Positions 1-8,508 of a stretch of 32,171 nt of DNA are shown here, piece after piece (positions within the stretch are counted from its first letter, which is position 1; the number at the start of each line of letters is the position of its first letter). This stretch comes from Micromonospora deserti. Its GTDB lineage: Bacteria; Actinomycetota; Actinomycetes; Mycobacteriales; Micromonosporaceae. A program made the position numbers and the translations under genes. The DNA lies in NCBI RefSeq assembly GCF_003236335.1, contig NZ_POUB01000043.1:1-32171 (forward strand). Direction: 5' to 3'. Below the pieces are notes generated by a model that saw only the letters and a list, made by a program, of their open reading frames with translations, ran no database searches and had not been told where the DNA came from.

Positions 1-24
1 AAGCGGACGGGCGGGCGAAAAGGG

Positions 25-59
25 GACGGGGGCCGGCGGCAACCGCCGCGGCCCCCGTC
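25..59 (-). terminator. Hairpin terminator after sdhB
   Basis: A 10-bp perfect outer stem (GACGGGGGCC at 25-34 with GGCCCCCGTC at 50-59) encloses a 5-bp inner stem (35-39 with 43-47), separated on one side by a 2-base bulge. Read on the minus strand it lies just after the sdhB stop and is followed by CCCTTTT, a short T-run. This fits a rho-independent-type end for the sdh operon. No transcript data can be seen here, so the role is inferred from position and shape. Confidence 0.65.
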
Positions 60-72
60 ATCGCCTGCGCTC

Positions 73-1137
73 TCAGTGCTTGTCCTGCTCCGGGTGGGCG
101 AAGTTCAGATGCTCCGGGGGCAGCGGGAAGGTCACGTCGTCGCCGAACGGCGAGGGCGCCGCCGCGCGGTCGAAGGTGAGCTCCGTCAGCGGCAGCTTGC
201 CGCGGTCGTCGACCGCCGGGGCGGTCGGCTTCGGCACCTCGCGGTGCCAGTTGACCCCACGCTGCGCCTGCACCTCGGCCCGCGGGTCGTGCGAGCCGCC
301 CGCGTGCGAGTGCACACCGCTGTGGGTGGCGCTGGCGTGCACGGCACCGCTGGTGTGCCCGCTGGTCACGCTGGTCTGAGGCACCTGACCCCTCCGGAAG
401 ATCTTGCTACCAAGCCACACGAGGGGATCGTACCTGCGGTCGACGACCCGCTCCTTCATGGGGATGATCCCGTTGTCGGTGATCTTGATGTGCTCCGGGC
501 ACACCTCGGTGCAGCACTTGGTGATGTTGCAGAAGCCCAGGCCCTGCTCCGCCTGCGCGTACTCCTTGCGGTCGGTCTTGGTGTCCAGCGGGTGCATGTC
601 CAACTCGGCGGCCCGGATGAAGTACCGGGGCCCGGCGAACGCCTGCTTGTTCTCCTCGTGGTCGCGGATCACGTGGCAGACCGTCTGGCACAGGAAGCAT
701 TCGATGCACTTGCGGAACTCCTGCGAGCGCTCGACGTCGACCTGCTGCATCCGGTAGTCGCCCGGCGCCACGTCCGTGGGGGGCGCGAAGGCCGGCGTCT
801 CCCGCGCCTTCTCGTAGTTGAACGACACGTCGGTGACCAGGTCCCGGATGACCGGGAAGGTGCGCAGCGGGGTGACCGTGACCGTCTCGTCCTCCTCGAA
901 GGTCGACATCCGGGTCATGCAGCTCAGCCGCGGCTTGCCGTTGATCTCCATGGAGCAGGAGCCGCACTTGCCGGCCTTGCAGTTCCACCGGCAGGCCAGG
1001 TCCGGCGCGTCGGTGGCCTGAAGCCGGTGGATGACGTCGAGGACCACCTCGCCCTCGTTCACCTCGACCTGGTAGTCCTGCAGGTCGCCGCCGTCCTCGT
1101 CGCCCCGCCAGATGCGGAACTGGCGCTTGGTACCCAT
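73..1137 (-). CDS. sdhB: Succinate dehydrogenase iron-sulfur subunit SdhB, with His-rich C-terminal extension
   Basis: The protein passes electrons from the SdhA flavin through three iron-sulfur clusters towards menaquinone. It has 354 residues. The N-terminal plant-ferredoxin-like domain carries the 2Fe-2S ligands C53-x4-C58-x2-C61-x11-C73. The C-terminal domain carries C144-x2-C147-x2-C150-x3-C154 (4Fe-4S) and C203-x5-C209-x3-C213-P (3Fe-4S). The start is the ATG at 1137, which shares one base with the sdhA stop (TGATG), so translation is coupled. A longer upstream reading frame exists but lies inside sdhA. Residues from about 251 to 354 extend beyond the usual end of about 250 residues; this tail has six histidines between 261 and 283 and then a Pro-rich part. 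It is last in the sdhC-sdhA-sdhB operon. Confidence 0.93.
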   Translation of the reverse strand: MGTKRQFRIWRGDEDGGDLQDYQVEVNEGEVVLDVIHRLQATDAPDLACRWNCKAGKCGSCSMEINGKPRLSCMTRMSTFEEDETVTVTPLRTFPVIRDLVTDVSFNYEKARETPAFAPPTDVAPGDYRMQQVDVERSQEFRKCIECFLCQTVCHVIRDHEENKQAFAGPRYFIRAAELDMHPLDTKTDRKEYAQAEQGLGFCNITKCCTEVCPEHIKITDNGIIPMKERVVDRRYDPLVWLGSKIFRRGQVPQTSVTSGHTSGAVHASATHSGVHSHAGGSHDPRAEVQAQRGVNWHREVPKPTAPAVDDRGKLPLTELTFDRAAAPSPFGDDVTFPLPPEHLNFAHPEQDKH

Positions 1138-3071
1138 CAGCGGTTCTCCTTCTCGGCCTCGACGTCGGCGGAGACGAGGGCGTCGAACTCGGCGAGCTCC
1201 TCGTCGGTGAGGTACTTGGCCAGCTCCGCCCGGTCGAAGAGGCCGATCAGCTCCGCGCGTATCTTCGGCAGCGGCTTGCGCTCCAGCCGGACCGTGTCGC
1301 CGTCCAGCGAGCAGACCAGGTTGACCTGGCGCCACGTCGGGTCCATCGTCGGGAAGTCCTCCCGGGTGTGCCCGCCGCGGGACTCCCGCCGCTCCAGCGC
1401 CGCCTTCGCGGTGCACTCCGAGACCACCAGCATGTTGCGCAGGTCGAGCGCGAGGTGCCAGCCCGGGTTGTAGCGGCGGCCGCCGGCCGCGCTCACCTTC
1501 GCCACCCGCTCGCGCAGCTCCGCCAGCCGGCTCAGCGCGTCGACCAGCTCACCCTCGCGCCGGATGATGCCGACCAGGTCGCCCATCACCGCCTGGAGGT
1601 CCTGCTGCAAGGTGTACGGGCTCTCGCCGGTGTCCCGCTGCAGCGGCGCCAGCGCCGTCTCCACCGCGGCCTCCACCGCGGCGACGGCCACCCTCGGGCG
1701 GGCGGCCAGCCCGTCGGTGTACGTGGCGGCGTGCCCGCCCGCCCGCTTGCCGAAGACCAGCAGGTCGGACAGGGAGTTGCCGCCGAGCCGGTTGGAGCCG
1801 TGCATCCCGCCGGAGACCTCGCCGGCGGCGAACAGCCCGCGTACGGTACCGAACGCGGCGGCGCTGTCCGGGTCGACCTCGACCCCGCCCATCACGTAGT
1901 GGCAGGTCGGGCCGACCTCCATCGGCTCCTTGGTGATGTCGACGTCGGCCAGCTCCTTGAACTGGTGGTACATCGACGGCAGGCGGCGGCGGATCTCCTC
2001 GGCCGGCAGCCGGGAGGCGATGTCCAGGTAGACGCCCCCGGCGGGGGTGCCCCGACCGGCCTTGACCTCGCTGTTGATCGCCCGGGCCACTTCGTCGCGG
2101 GGGAGCAGCTCCGGCGGGCGCCGGTTGTTGTCCGGGTCGGTGTACCAGCGGTCCGCCTCCTCCTCGGTCTCCGCGTACTGCTTTCGGAAGACGTCGGGGA
2201 CGTAGTCGAACATGAACCGCGTGCCGTCGGAGTTCTTCAGTACGCCGCCGTCGCCGCGGACCGACTCGGTGACCAGGATGCCCTTCACCGAGGGCGGCCA
2301 GACCATGCCGGTCGGGTGGAACTGGAGGAACTCCATGTTGATCAGAGTCGCGCCGGCGCGCAGGGCCAGCGCGTGGCCGTCCCCGGTGTACTCCCACGAG
2401 TTCGAGGTGACCTTGTAGGAGCGGCCGACCCCGCCGGTGGCCAGCACCACCGCCGGCGCTTCGAAGAGGACGAACTCGCCGGACTCCCGGTAGTAGCCGA
2501 ACGCGCCGGCGATCCGGTCGCCGTCGAGCAGCAACTCGGTGATGGTGGTCTCGGAGAAGACCCGGATCCGGGCGTCGTACGAGCCGTGCTCGCGCTGGTC
2601 CTCCTGCTGGAGCGAGACGATCTTCTGCTGGAGGGTGCGGATCAGCTCCAGGCCGGTGCGGTCGCCGACGTGCGCCAGTCGCGGGTACTCGTGGCCGCCG
2701 AAGTTGCGCTGGGAGATCTTCCCGTCCTTGGTGCGGTCGAAGAGCACCCCGTACGTCTCCAGCTCCCAGATCCGCTGTGGCGACTCCTTCGCGTGTAGCT
2801 CGGCCATCCGGAAGTTGTTGAGGAACTTGCCGCCGCGCATGGTGTCGCGGAAGTGCACCTGCCAGTTGTCCCGGCTGTTGACGTTCCCCATCGCGGCGGC
2901 GGCGCCGCCCTCGGCCATCACCGTGTGCGCCTTGCCGAACAGCGACTTCGAGATGATCGCGGTCTTCTTGCCGGCCAGCCGGGCCTCGATCGCCGCGCGC
3001 AGGCCGGCGCCGCCGGCCCCGATGACGACGACGTCGTAGTGGTGTCGTTCGATTCGCGTGGTGGTGGTCAT
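1137..3071 (-). CDS. sdhA: Succinate dehydrogenase flavoprotein subunit SdhA
   Basis: This is the catalytic subunit that oxidises succinate to fumarate, working in the TCA cycle and respiratory chain on the inner face of the membrane. It has 644 residues, normal for the family. The N-terminus has the FAD-binding GAGGAG at 18-23. H49, in the stretch KAHTVMAEGG, matches the histidine that carries covalent FAD in SDH. Further motifs include QFHPTG and the active-site stretch TESVRGDGG. The C-terminal flavoprotein domain is complete. The start ATG at 3071 has GAGGG eight bases upstream, partly overlapping the end of sdhC, and the stop overlaps the sdhB start by one base. It belongs to the Sdh1-type operon order C-A-B known from mycobacteria. 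Confidence 0.95.
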   Translation of the reverse strand: MTTTTRIERHHYDVVVIGAGGAGLRAAIEARLAGKKTAIISKSLFGKAHTVMAEGGAAAAMGNVNSRDNWQVHFRDTMRGGKFLNNFRMAELHAKESPQRIWELETYGVLFDRTKDGKISQRNFGGHEYPRLAHVGDRTGLELIRTLQQKIVSLQQEDQREHGSYDARIRVFSETTITELLLDGDRIAGAFGYYRESGEFVLFEAPAVVLATGGVGRSYKVTSNSWEYTGDGHALALRAGATLINMEFLQFHPTGMVWPPSVKGILVTESVRGDGGVLKNSDGTRFMFDYVPDVFRKQYAETEEEADRWYTDPDNNRRPPELLPRDEVARAINSEVKAGRGTPAGGVYLDIASRLPAEEIRRRLPSMYHQFKELADVDITKEPMEVGPTCHYVMGGVEVDPDSAAAFGTVRGLFAAGEVSGGMHGSNRLGGNSLSDLLVFGKRAGGHAATYTDGLAARPRVAVAAVEAAVETALAPLQRDTGESPYTLQQDLQAVMGDLVGIIRREGELVDALSRLAELRERVAKVSAAGGRRYNPGWHLALDLRNMLVVSECTAKAALERRESRGGHTREDFPTMDPTWRQVNLVCSLDGDTVRLERKPLPKIRAELIGLFDRAELAKYLTDEELAEFDALVSADVEAEKENR

Positions 3072-3083
3072 GTCAATGGCCCT

Positions 3084-3890
3084 CTAGTTGATGAACCGCA
3101 GGTCGGGGAACCACTCGGCCGCCACCGCCATGACGTAGAAGTCGGTCAGCGCCAGGGTGCCGAGGGTGATCCAGGCCAGCTGCATGTGCCGCACGTTCAG
3201 CCAGGAGGTGAAGGTCCAGGCCCGGTAGCGCACCGGGTGCTTGGAGAAGTGCTTGAGCCGCCCGCCGATGATGTGCCGGCAGGAGTGGCAGGAGATCGTG
3301 TAGCCCCAGAGCATGGTCACGTTGGCGAGCAGGATGATGTTGCCCAGCCCGAACCCGAAGCCCTCCGGGGAGTGGAAGGCCAGGATCGCGTCCCAGGTGT
3401 TGATCAGCGAGATGACCACGGCGAAGTAGAAGAAGTAGCGGTGCAGGTTCTGGCCGAGCAGCGGGAAGCGGGTCTCACCGCTGTACGCCTTGTGCCCGTC
3501 CGGCACGGCGCAGGCCGGCGGCGAGAGCCAGAACGACCGGTAGTACGCCTTGCGGTAGTAGTAGCAGGTGAGCCGGAACAGCAGCAGGAACGGCAGGGCG
3601 AACGCCGCCTCCGGGATGAGCCACCAGCCGGGCAGGTACTGCCCGAAGTGCGACGCGTCCGTCAGGCACCGGTCCGTGACGCACGGCGAGTAGAACGGGG
3701 TCAGGTAGTGGTAGTCGTCCACCCAGTACCACTTGTGCATGAAGACCCGGACCGTCGCGTACGTCACCCAGGCGGTGAGGCCGATGACGGTGATCAGTGG
3801 GGCGAACCACCAGCGGTCCGTACGCAACGTCTTCGCCACGATGGCGGCGCGCGCCCGCGCACCCCGCGGCCTCGTTGCCGTTGATGTCAT
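3084..3890 (-). CDS. sdhC: Succinate dehydrogenase membrane anchor SdhC, mycobacterial Sdh1 type
   Basis: This membrane anchor docks SdhA/SdhB and passes electrons to quinone. It has 268 residues with about five hydrophobic segments (roughly 28-50, 92-110, 150-170, 182-200 and 237-256). I chose the ATG at 3890 because AGGGAG lies about nine bases upstream; the longer frame reaching 4031 has no such site. The sequence closely resembles the mycobacterial Sdh1 anchor (Rv0249c-like) as I know it, including RLTCYYYRKAYYRSFW (106-121) and CHSCRH (201-206). In mycobacterial Sdh1 a membrane-embedded Rieske-type cluster has been reported, and these Cys/His residues are candidate ligands. That link is from family knowledge, not visible directly. 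A loop with C70 and C75 lies between the first two segments. Confidence 0.88.
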   Translation of the reverse strand: MTSTATRPRGARARAAIVAKTLRTDRWWFAPLITVIGLTAWVTYATVRVFMHKWYWVDDYHYLTPFYSPCVTDRCLTDASHFGQYLPGWWLIPEAAFALPFLLLFRLTCYYYRKAYYRSFWLSPPACAVPDGHKAYSGETRFPLLGQNLHRYFFYFAVVISLINTWDAILAFHSPEGFGFGLGNIILLANVTMLWGYTISCHSCRHIIGGRLKHFSKHPVRYRAWTFTSWLNVRHMQLAWITLGTLALTDFYVMAVAAEWFPDLRFIN

Positions 3891-4251
3891 TCGAGTCGTC
3901 TCCCTGACGGGCCCTCGCGGGCGCCGGATCACGTTCCCTTCGGTCAGCGGACCGGCGAGACCGCGTCCACTGCCACGTCTTGCGCACACCAACGACCGCG
4001 CCGGGCGATACGGCGCAGCTAAGTGACACACGTTACGCCGATCTTCGCGGGCCGTCCGCGCAAGGCAGTGTCCCGTGTGTCCCGGCTGGGGGAAAGCCCC
4101 GATCGATGATCGATGTCCGGATGTTAGGAAGCGTGGCCGGGTACCGGGCCGGGGCGCCGCCGGAGCCGGTTCGGCCGGCGCCGGAAGCCGACCGCGCCGC
4201 TGCCCGACCGCCCGGCGGCTGCCAGGGGAGCGGGCGGTCCGGCAGCACGGA
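3891..4251. other. Intergenic region upstream of the sdh operon
   Basis: This 361-bp stretch lies between the sdhC start and the stop of the TldE gene, both on the minus strand. No gene is convincing here. It must hold the sdh promoter, but I see no clear -35/-10 pair. Two small palindromes stand out: ATCGAT-G-ATCGAT at 4102-4114, and AGTGA-CACACG-TTACG at 4022-4037, which resembles a degraded CRP-type site (TGTGA-N6-TCACA, seven of ten positions). Either could be a regulator site; the second matches too loosely to call. Confidence 0.4.
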
Positions 4252-5691
4252 TCAGCCGGAGGCGCCGCCGGTGAAGTGCCAGGAGGCGAGCCGCACCGGG
4301 GGCGCCTCCCACCAGACGCCGTCCACCCGGTCCGGTTGGCGTACCGCGTGTCGCCCGAGCCCGAGCACCGTGCCTGGGCCGAGGGCCCGCGGGTACGACT
4401 CGGTGAAGCGCAGGTCCCGGACCGCCCGGGTCACCACCCCGTCCTCGATCAGCCAGAGCCCGTTACGGGTCAGGCCCGTGACCACCAGACTCTTCGGGTC
4501 GAGTACCCGGGTGTACCAGAGGTCGCTGACCAGCAGCCCGCGCCGCACCCCGGCGACCAGCGCCGCCGTGTCCGCGTCGGCCACCGCCCCGGCCGCACCG
4601 GCCGCCGTCGGCCCGCGACCGTCGGGCGCGCCGGCGTCGGTCGCGCCGCCACCCACGGGGCCGCCGCCGGCGGCGGACCGGGTGAGCAGGCGGAGGTTTC
4701 GGGGGACCGGGCCGAAGGTCGCCGCGCCGAGCATGGCGTGACCGGTGGAGCTGGCGCCGACCTCGGCGCCGCTGCGCCGGTCGTGCGCCACCGCCCGGGT
4801 GACCCCGCCGTCGACCAGGCTCAGCTCCCGCCGTGCCGTGCCCTCCAGGTCGTACGGCAGGTTGGAGCCGTGCAACGGGTCGTCGACCAGCGACACCGAC
4901 GGGTCGAACTGGGCCGCGCCCGGCTCGGCGAAGGACTGCCGCTCGGCGTAGCGCTTGCCGTTGAAGCCGAACCAGGAGAGGTTCTGCAGCAGGTCGGCGA
5001 CGGCGGCCGGTTCGAGCACCACCTCGTAGCGCCCCGGCGGCAGCTCGACCGGATCGGCCGCGGCGCGCGCCTTGGCCGCGGCCCGGCCGCCGAGGGCGGC
5101 GCCGTCGAGGTCGGCGAGCCGGTCCGCGCAGCGCCGGGCCACCCCGTCCGAGCCGCCGGCCCGGGCGATCCCGTCCATCGCGGCCTCCGCCGAGCGCCCC
5201 CGGGCGGAGTGGCCGGCGGAGTTGGCGAACGCCCCGGAGCGGTACGACGTGCGGCAGTATCCGGCTGCTCCGAGGCCGCCCACCGCGTCCACGAAGGCCC
5301 GCACCCGGGCCGCCCGCTCGCCCGGCTCCGCGTGGATGGTGGCCTCGTCGACGGCGGGGCCGGCCGACACCGGTGACGGCGGGGTGAGCCCTGGCCAGGC
5401 CGGGTCGGGCGGGCAGAGCCGCGCCGCGGCGAGGGTGCGTTCCACCAGCGCGCGCAGCCCCTCCGGGCTGACCACGCTGCCGCCGCCGGCGGCGGTGCGC
5501 CCGTCGACGTGCAGCCGCAACCGCACCCCGACGGTCGACTCGGCGACGTTCTGGTGGATGAAGGAGTTGGCGAACCGGGTCAGCGCCAGGTCGGCCCGGG
5601 TCACCACCGCCTCGGCCTGCGCGCCGGGCCCGCCGAGCCGGCGGACCAGCTCGACGACGTGCCCGGCGAGTTCCAGCTCGTCGGTGCTCAT
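4252..5691 (-). CDS. TldE/PmbA-family protein (TldD partner)
   Basis: TldE/PmbA proteins form a heterodimer with TldD, a metalloprotease that trims unfolded or modified peptides, including RiPP precursors, in the cytoplasm. TldE lacks the metal-binding motif, and no HExxxH is present here. The protein has 479 residues. Family-like stretches include RFANSFIHQNV near residue 40, DDPLHGSNLPYDLEGTARR in the middle and LLVSDLWYTRVLDPKS near 390. About 25-35 Gly/Ala-rich residues (around 340-375) interrupt the position just before LVAGVRRGL, an expansion not typical of the family. The ATG at 5691 overlaps the TldD stop by four bases (ATGA), so the two are translationally coupled and made together. 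Confidence 0.85.
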   Translation of the reverse strand: MSTDELELAGHVVELVRRLGGPGAQAEAVVTRADLALTRFANSFIHQNVAESTVGVRLRLHVDGRTAAGGGSVVSPEGLRALVERTLAAARLCPPDPAWPGLTPPSPVSAGPAVDEATIHAEPGERAARVRAFVDAVGGLGAAGYCRTSYRSGAFANSAGHSARGRSAEAAMDGIARAGGSDGVARRCADRLADLDGAALGGRAAAKARAAADPVELPPGRYEVVLEPAAVADLLQNLSWFGFNGKRYAERQSFAEPGAAQFDPSVSLVDDPLHGSNLPYDLEGTARRELSLVDGGVTRAVAHDRRSGAEVGASSTGHAMLGAATFGPVPRNLRLLTRSAAGGGPVGGGATDAGAPDGRGPTAAGAAGAVADADTAALVAGVRRGLLVSDLWYTRVLDPKSLVVTGLTRNGLWLIEDGVVTRAVRDLRFTESYPRALGPGTVLGLGRHAVRQPDRVDGVWWEAPPVRLASWHFTGGASG

Positions 5692-7124
5692 GCCCGTACC
5701 CCCACCCGGACGTTGCGGAACCGGGCCGGCGCGGCCGGGTGGCCGGTGTGCCCGACCTGGCCCGGCTGGCCCTTTCCGCAGTTGGGCGTGCCCCAGGCGA
5801 CCGTTTCGGACGAGAGCATGTCCATGGAGCGCCAGAAGAGCGGACCGATGCCGGTGTAGGTCGGGTTGCGCAGCATCCGGCCCCGCCGGCCGTTCTTGAC
5901 CTCCCAGCCGATCTCGCAGCCGAACTGGAAGTTGAGCCGTTTGTCGTCGATGGACCAGGAGCGGTTGAGGTCCATCAGCACCCCGTCGTCGGTAGCGGCG
6001 ATGATCTCATCCAGAGTGTGCGGGCCCGGCTCCAGGCCGACGTTCGTCATCCGCACCATCGGCAGCCGGGCCCACCCGTCGGCCCGTACGCTCCCGCCGT
6101 AGTCCAGGCCGGCGACGGCGGCCGAGTCCCGCCCGGCGAGCACGCCCACCCAGCGCCCCTCGCGCACCGCGTCCCGCTTGACCGCCGGGGAGCCCTCGTC
6201 GTCGTAGCCGAAGCTGCCCAGCGCGCCCGGGATGGTCGGGTCGATGGTGATCGTCATCAGTTCGGAGCCGTAGCGCAGCGCACCGAGCTGGGCGAGGTCC
6301 AGCCAGGACGTGCCGGCGAAGGCGGCCTCCCAGCCGAGGATGCGGTCCAGCTCGATGGCGTGCCCCACCGACTCGTGGATCTGCAGGGCGAGCTGTTCGC
6401 CGCCGAGGATCAGGTCGGTCTCGCCGGCCGGGCAGAGCGGCGCGGTGAGCAGCGCCCGCGACTCCTCGGCGATCCGGGCCGCGTGCGCCGCCAGGTCGAG
6501 CGACTCGACCAGCTCCCAGCCGGTGGTGCCGTACTGGCCGCGGTAGCTCGGGTAGGAGCGGCGCTGGGTCTCGCCGTCGCCGATGGAGGTGGCGGAGATG
6601 CCACCGCCGCACTCGCGGATGCGCTGGTCGATCCGGTGCCCCTCGCTGGAGACGAACCACTTCGCCGTGTCCCAGATCTGGTAGAGCCCCTCGGCCACGT
6701 CGGCGCCGTGCTCGGCCATCGCCCGGGTCGCCCCGACCAGCAGGTCGCCCTTTTCGGACAGCGGCACGCCGAGCGGGTCCCTCGTGCACGGTGCGGCCCA
6801 GCTCGCCACGGCCGCTCGGGTCGGCACCAGGTCGATCGGCGGGCCGGGGACCCGCGCGCTCGCGGCGGCGATCCGCGCGGCGCGCCGGCCGGCGTCGCGG
6901 GCGGCGGCGTCGGACAGCTCCGGTACGGCGTGGAAGCCCCAGCCCGACCCGACCAGGGCGCGGACGCCCAGCCCGACGCTCTCGTCCTGGGTCAGCTCCT
7001 CGATGTCGCCGTTGCGCGCCGACATGGACTCGTAGCGGCGGTGCATCACCCGGGCGTCGGCGTACCGGGCTCCCGCGTCGAGCGCGGCCTGCACGGCGGC
7101 GGTCGCCGCGTCGAACTCGGTCAT
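5688..7124 (-). CDS. tldD: TldD-family zinc metallopeptidase
   Basis: This is the catalytic half of the TldD/TldE peptidase. It has 478 residues from the ATG at 7124. I preferred this over a start ten codons upstream because the protein then begins at the normal domain edge, and AGGG lies nearby. The metal-binding HExxxH motif is HESVGH at 250-255. The NCGKGQPGQ stretch near the C-terminus is a good candidate for the further metal ligand. The N-terminal domain includes the typical SARNGDIEELTQDES segment. It is first in a two-gene operon with TldE. No RiPP precursor or modification gene lies next to it, so a housekeeping role in peptide turnover is the simplest reading. The neighbouring divergent operon imports peptides. 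Confidence 0.9.
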   Translation of the reverse strand: MTEFDAATAAVQAALDAGARYADARVMHRRYESMSARNGDIEELTQDESVGLGVRALVGSGWGFHAVPELSDAAARDAGRRAARIAAASARVPGPPIDLVPTRAAVASWAAPCTRDPLGVPLSEKGDLLVGATRAMAEHGADVAEGLYQIWDTAKWFVSSEGHRIDQRIRECGGGISATSIGDGETQRRSYPSYRGQYGTTGWELVESLDLAAHAARIAEESRALLTAPLCPAGETDLILGGEQLALQIHESVGHAIELDRILGWEAAFAGTSWLDLAQLGALRYGSELMTITIDPTIPGALGSFGYDDEGSPAVKRDAVREGRWVGVLAGRDSAAVAGLDYGGSVRADGWARLPMVRMTNVGLEPGPHTLDEIIAATDDGVLMDLNRSWSIDDKRLNFQFGCEIGWEVKNGRRGRMLRNPTYTGIGPLFWRSMDMLSSETVAWGTPNCGKGQPGQVGHTGHPAAPARFRNVRVGVRA

Positions 7125-7260
7125 GCGCCCGACCCTAGGCGAGCGCACCGACACCCGTCAGGGAAGCAACTCCTCCGGACGGATGGTGGCCCGCACCGCC
7201 CGGCGGGCATCCTCTCCCGATCGCCGCGTCCATGGTCGCACCGACGTGCGATCACCGCGT

Positions 7261-7293
7261 GAACACCCGTGGATGTGCTGCTGAGGGGTGTTC
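7261..7293. repeat. Inverted repeat between tldD and the ABC importer
   Basis: GAACACCC (7261-7268) and GGGTGTTC (7286-7293) form a perfect 8-bp inverted repeat with a 17-base spacer. It lies about 35 bp upstream of the predicted -35 of the first ABC gene and about 137 bp upstream of the tldD start. It could be an operator or a hairpin. The function is not known. Confidence 0.35.
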
Positions 7294-7326
7294 GGGGGCG
7301 TTGTCGAGTCGTTACCCTGGGGGCCG

Positions 7327-7356
7327 CTGACAGCCTCCGGCCTTGTAGCTTATTTT
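7327..7356 (+). promoter_or_regulatory. Predicted promoter of the peptide ABC importer operon
   Basis: CTGACA (7327-7332, five of six to TTGACA) and TATTTT (7351-7356) are separated by 18 bases, inside an unusually AT-rich patch. Transcription would start near 7363, giving a leader of about 45 bases before the GTG at 7408. The first copy of the shared motif TTGTAGCTTATTTTC (7343-7357) overlaps the -10. Confidence 0.45.
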
Positions 7357-7387
7357 CACCCTCTGGCATCTGCTGTAGGTTCTCTTC
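7343..7387 (+). promoter_or_regulatory. Two copies of a motif shared with the binding-protein gene
   Basis: TTGTAGCTTATTTTC (7343-7357) and CTGTAGGTTCTCTTC (7373-7387) are spaced exactly 30 bp apart, start to start. A third copy, TTGTAGGTTTTCTTC, sits at 11672-11686 in front of the substrate-binding protein gene of the same importer. The consensus is YTGTAGSTTNTYTTC. Being in front of both transcription units of one importer and nowhere else I noticed, it is a candidate operator for a shared regulator. The regulator is unknown. Confidence 0.45.
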
Positions 7388-7407
7388 GTCACCAGAGGGA
7401 GGCGGTC

Positions 7408-8508
7408 GTGGACAGGCCGGAGTCGGCGCCGTCCGGGGAACCGGACCGCCCAGCAGTGCCGGAGCAGCGCGCCGGCGACCCGTACCTGCGGGTGAGCGAC
7501 CTGCGGGTCCGCTTCGACACCGCCGACGGCGTGGTGCGCGCGGTCGACGGGGTGTCGTTCGCGGTGGAGCGCGGGCGCACCCTCGGCATCGTCGGCGAGT
7601 CCGGCTCGGGCAAGAGCGTCACCTCACTGGCCGTCCTCGGCCTGCACGACCCGAAGCGCACCACCATCACCGGGGAGATCTCCGTCGGCGGTCGCCAGCT
7701 GGTCGGCCAGCCCGACGAGGAGGTACGCCGGCTGCGCGGCCGGGACATGGCGATGATCTTCCAGGACCCGCTGTCGGCGCTGCACCCGTACTACACGGTG
7801 GGCAGGCAGATCGCCGAGGCGTACCGGGTGCACCACCCCAGGGTGAGCCGGCGGGAGGCCCGGCGGCGCGCGGTGGACATGCTCGGCCGGGTCGGCATCC
7901 CGCAGCCGGGCCGCCGCTTCGACCAGTACCCGCACGAGTTCTCCGGCGGCATGCGGCAGCGGGTGGTGATCGCGATGGCGCTGGTCAACGATCCGGACCT
8001 GCTGATCGCCGACGAGCCGACCACCGCGCTGGACGTCACCGTGCAGGCGCAGATCCTGGACCTGCTGGCCGACCTCCAGGCCGAGTTCCACTCCGCGATC
8101 ATCATGATCACCCACGACCTGGGCGTGGTCAGCCAGGTCGCCGACGAGGTGCTGGTGATGTACGGCGGCCGGGCCGTCGAGCACGGCAGCGTCGAGCAGG
8201 TGCTCCGCCGCCCGCAGCACCCGTACACCTGGGGGTTGCTCTCCAGCGTGCCGTCGCTGCACGGCGACGCCGACGCGGATTTGGTACCCATCCGGGGCAA
8301 CCCGCCCAGCCTGATCAACCTGCCGGCCGGTTGCGCCTTCCACCCGCGCTGCCGGTACGCCGACCGCAACGGCGACCGCTCCCGCGCCCAGGTGCCGGAG
8401 CTGCGCCCGGCGGGCGCGCCCGGGCACCTGGTCGCCTGCCACCTCTCGGCCGACGACCGGACCCGGCTGTACGCGGAGGACATCGCACACGTGGGGGTGG
8501 CCCGGTGA
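7408..8508 (+). CDS. Peptide/oligopeptide ABC transporter ATPase (OppD/DppD type)
   Basis: This cytoplasmic ATPase powers import of peptides or a similar substrate. It has 366 residues from the GTG at 7408, chosen because GGAGG (7398-7402) lies five bases upstream and the reading frame before it lacks a domain. The motifs are all present: Walker [10 protein letters not shown]-loop FQDP, signature FSGGMRQR, Walker B LLIADEPT and the switch THD. The C-terminal oligopeptide-specific extension includes [12 protein letters not shown]. Of the four cysteines usual in this extension, C309, C315 and C344 are present, but the third of the set is missing (Asp/Ser instead). The stop overlaps the next start by four bases. 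It is first in a five-gene cluster. Confidence 0.93.
   Translation: MDRPESAPSGEPDRPAVPEQRAGDPYLRVSDLRVRFDTADGVVRAVDGVSFAVERGRTLGIVGESGSGKSVTSLAVLGLHDPKRTTITGEISVGGRQLVGQPDEEVRRLRGRDMAMIFQDPLSALHPYYTVGRQIAEAYRVHHPRVSRREARRRAVDMLGRVGIPQPGRRFDQYPHEFSGGMRQRVVIAMALVNDPDLLIADEPTTALDVTVQAQILDLLADLQAEFHSAIIMITHDLGVVSQVADEVLVMYGGRAVEHGSVEQVLRRPQHPYTWGLLSSVPSLHGDADADLVPIRGNPPSLINLPAGCAFHPRCRYADRNGDRSRAQVPELRPAGAPGHLVACHLSADDRTRLYAEDIAHVGVAR

Noticed and set aside
1137..1416. Upstream extension of sdhB (93 codons)
   Set aside because: It lies inside sdhA in another frame and is Gly/Arg-rich. SdhB aligns naturally from ATG 1137, which is coupled to the sdhA stop.
4022..4037. CRP-like site upstream of sdhC
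   Set aside because: It matches only seven of the ten key positions and has no visible promoter beside it, so it was left as a remark in the intergenic entry.
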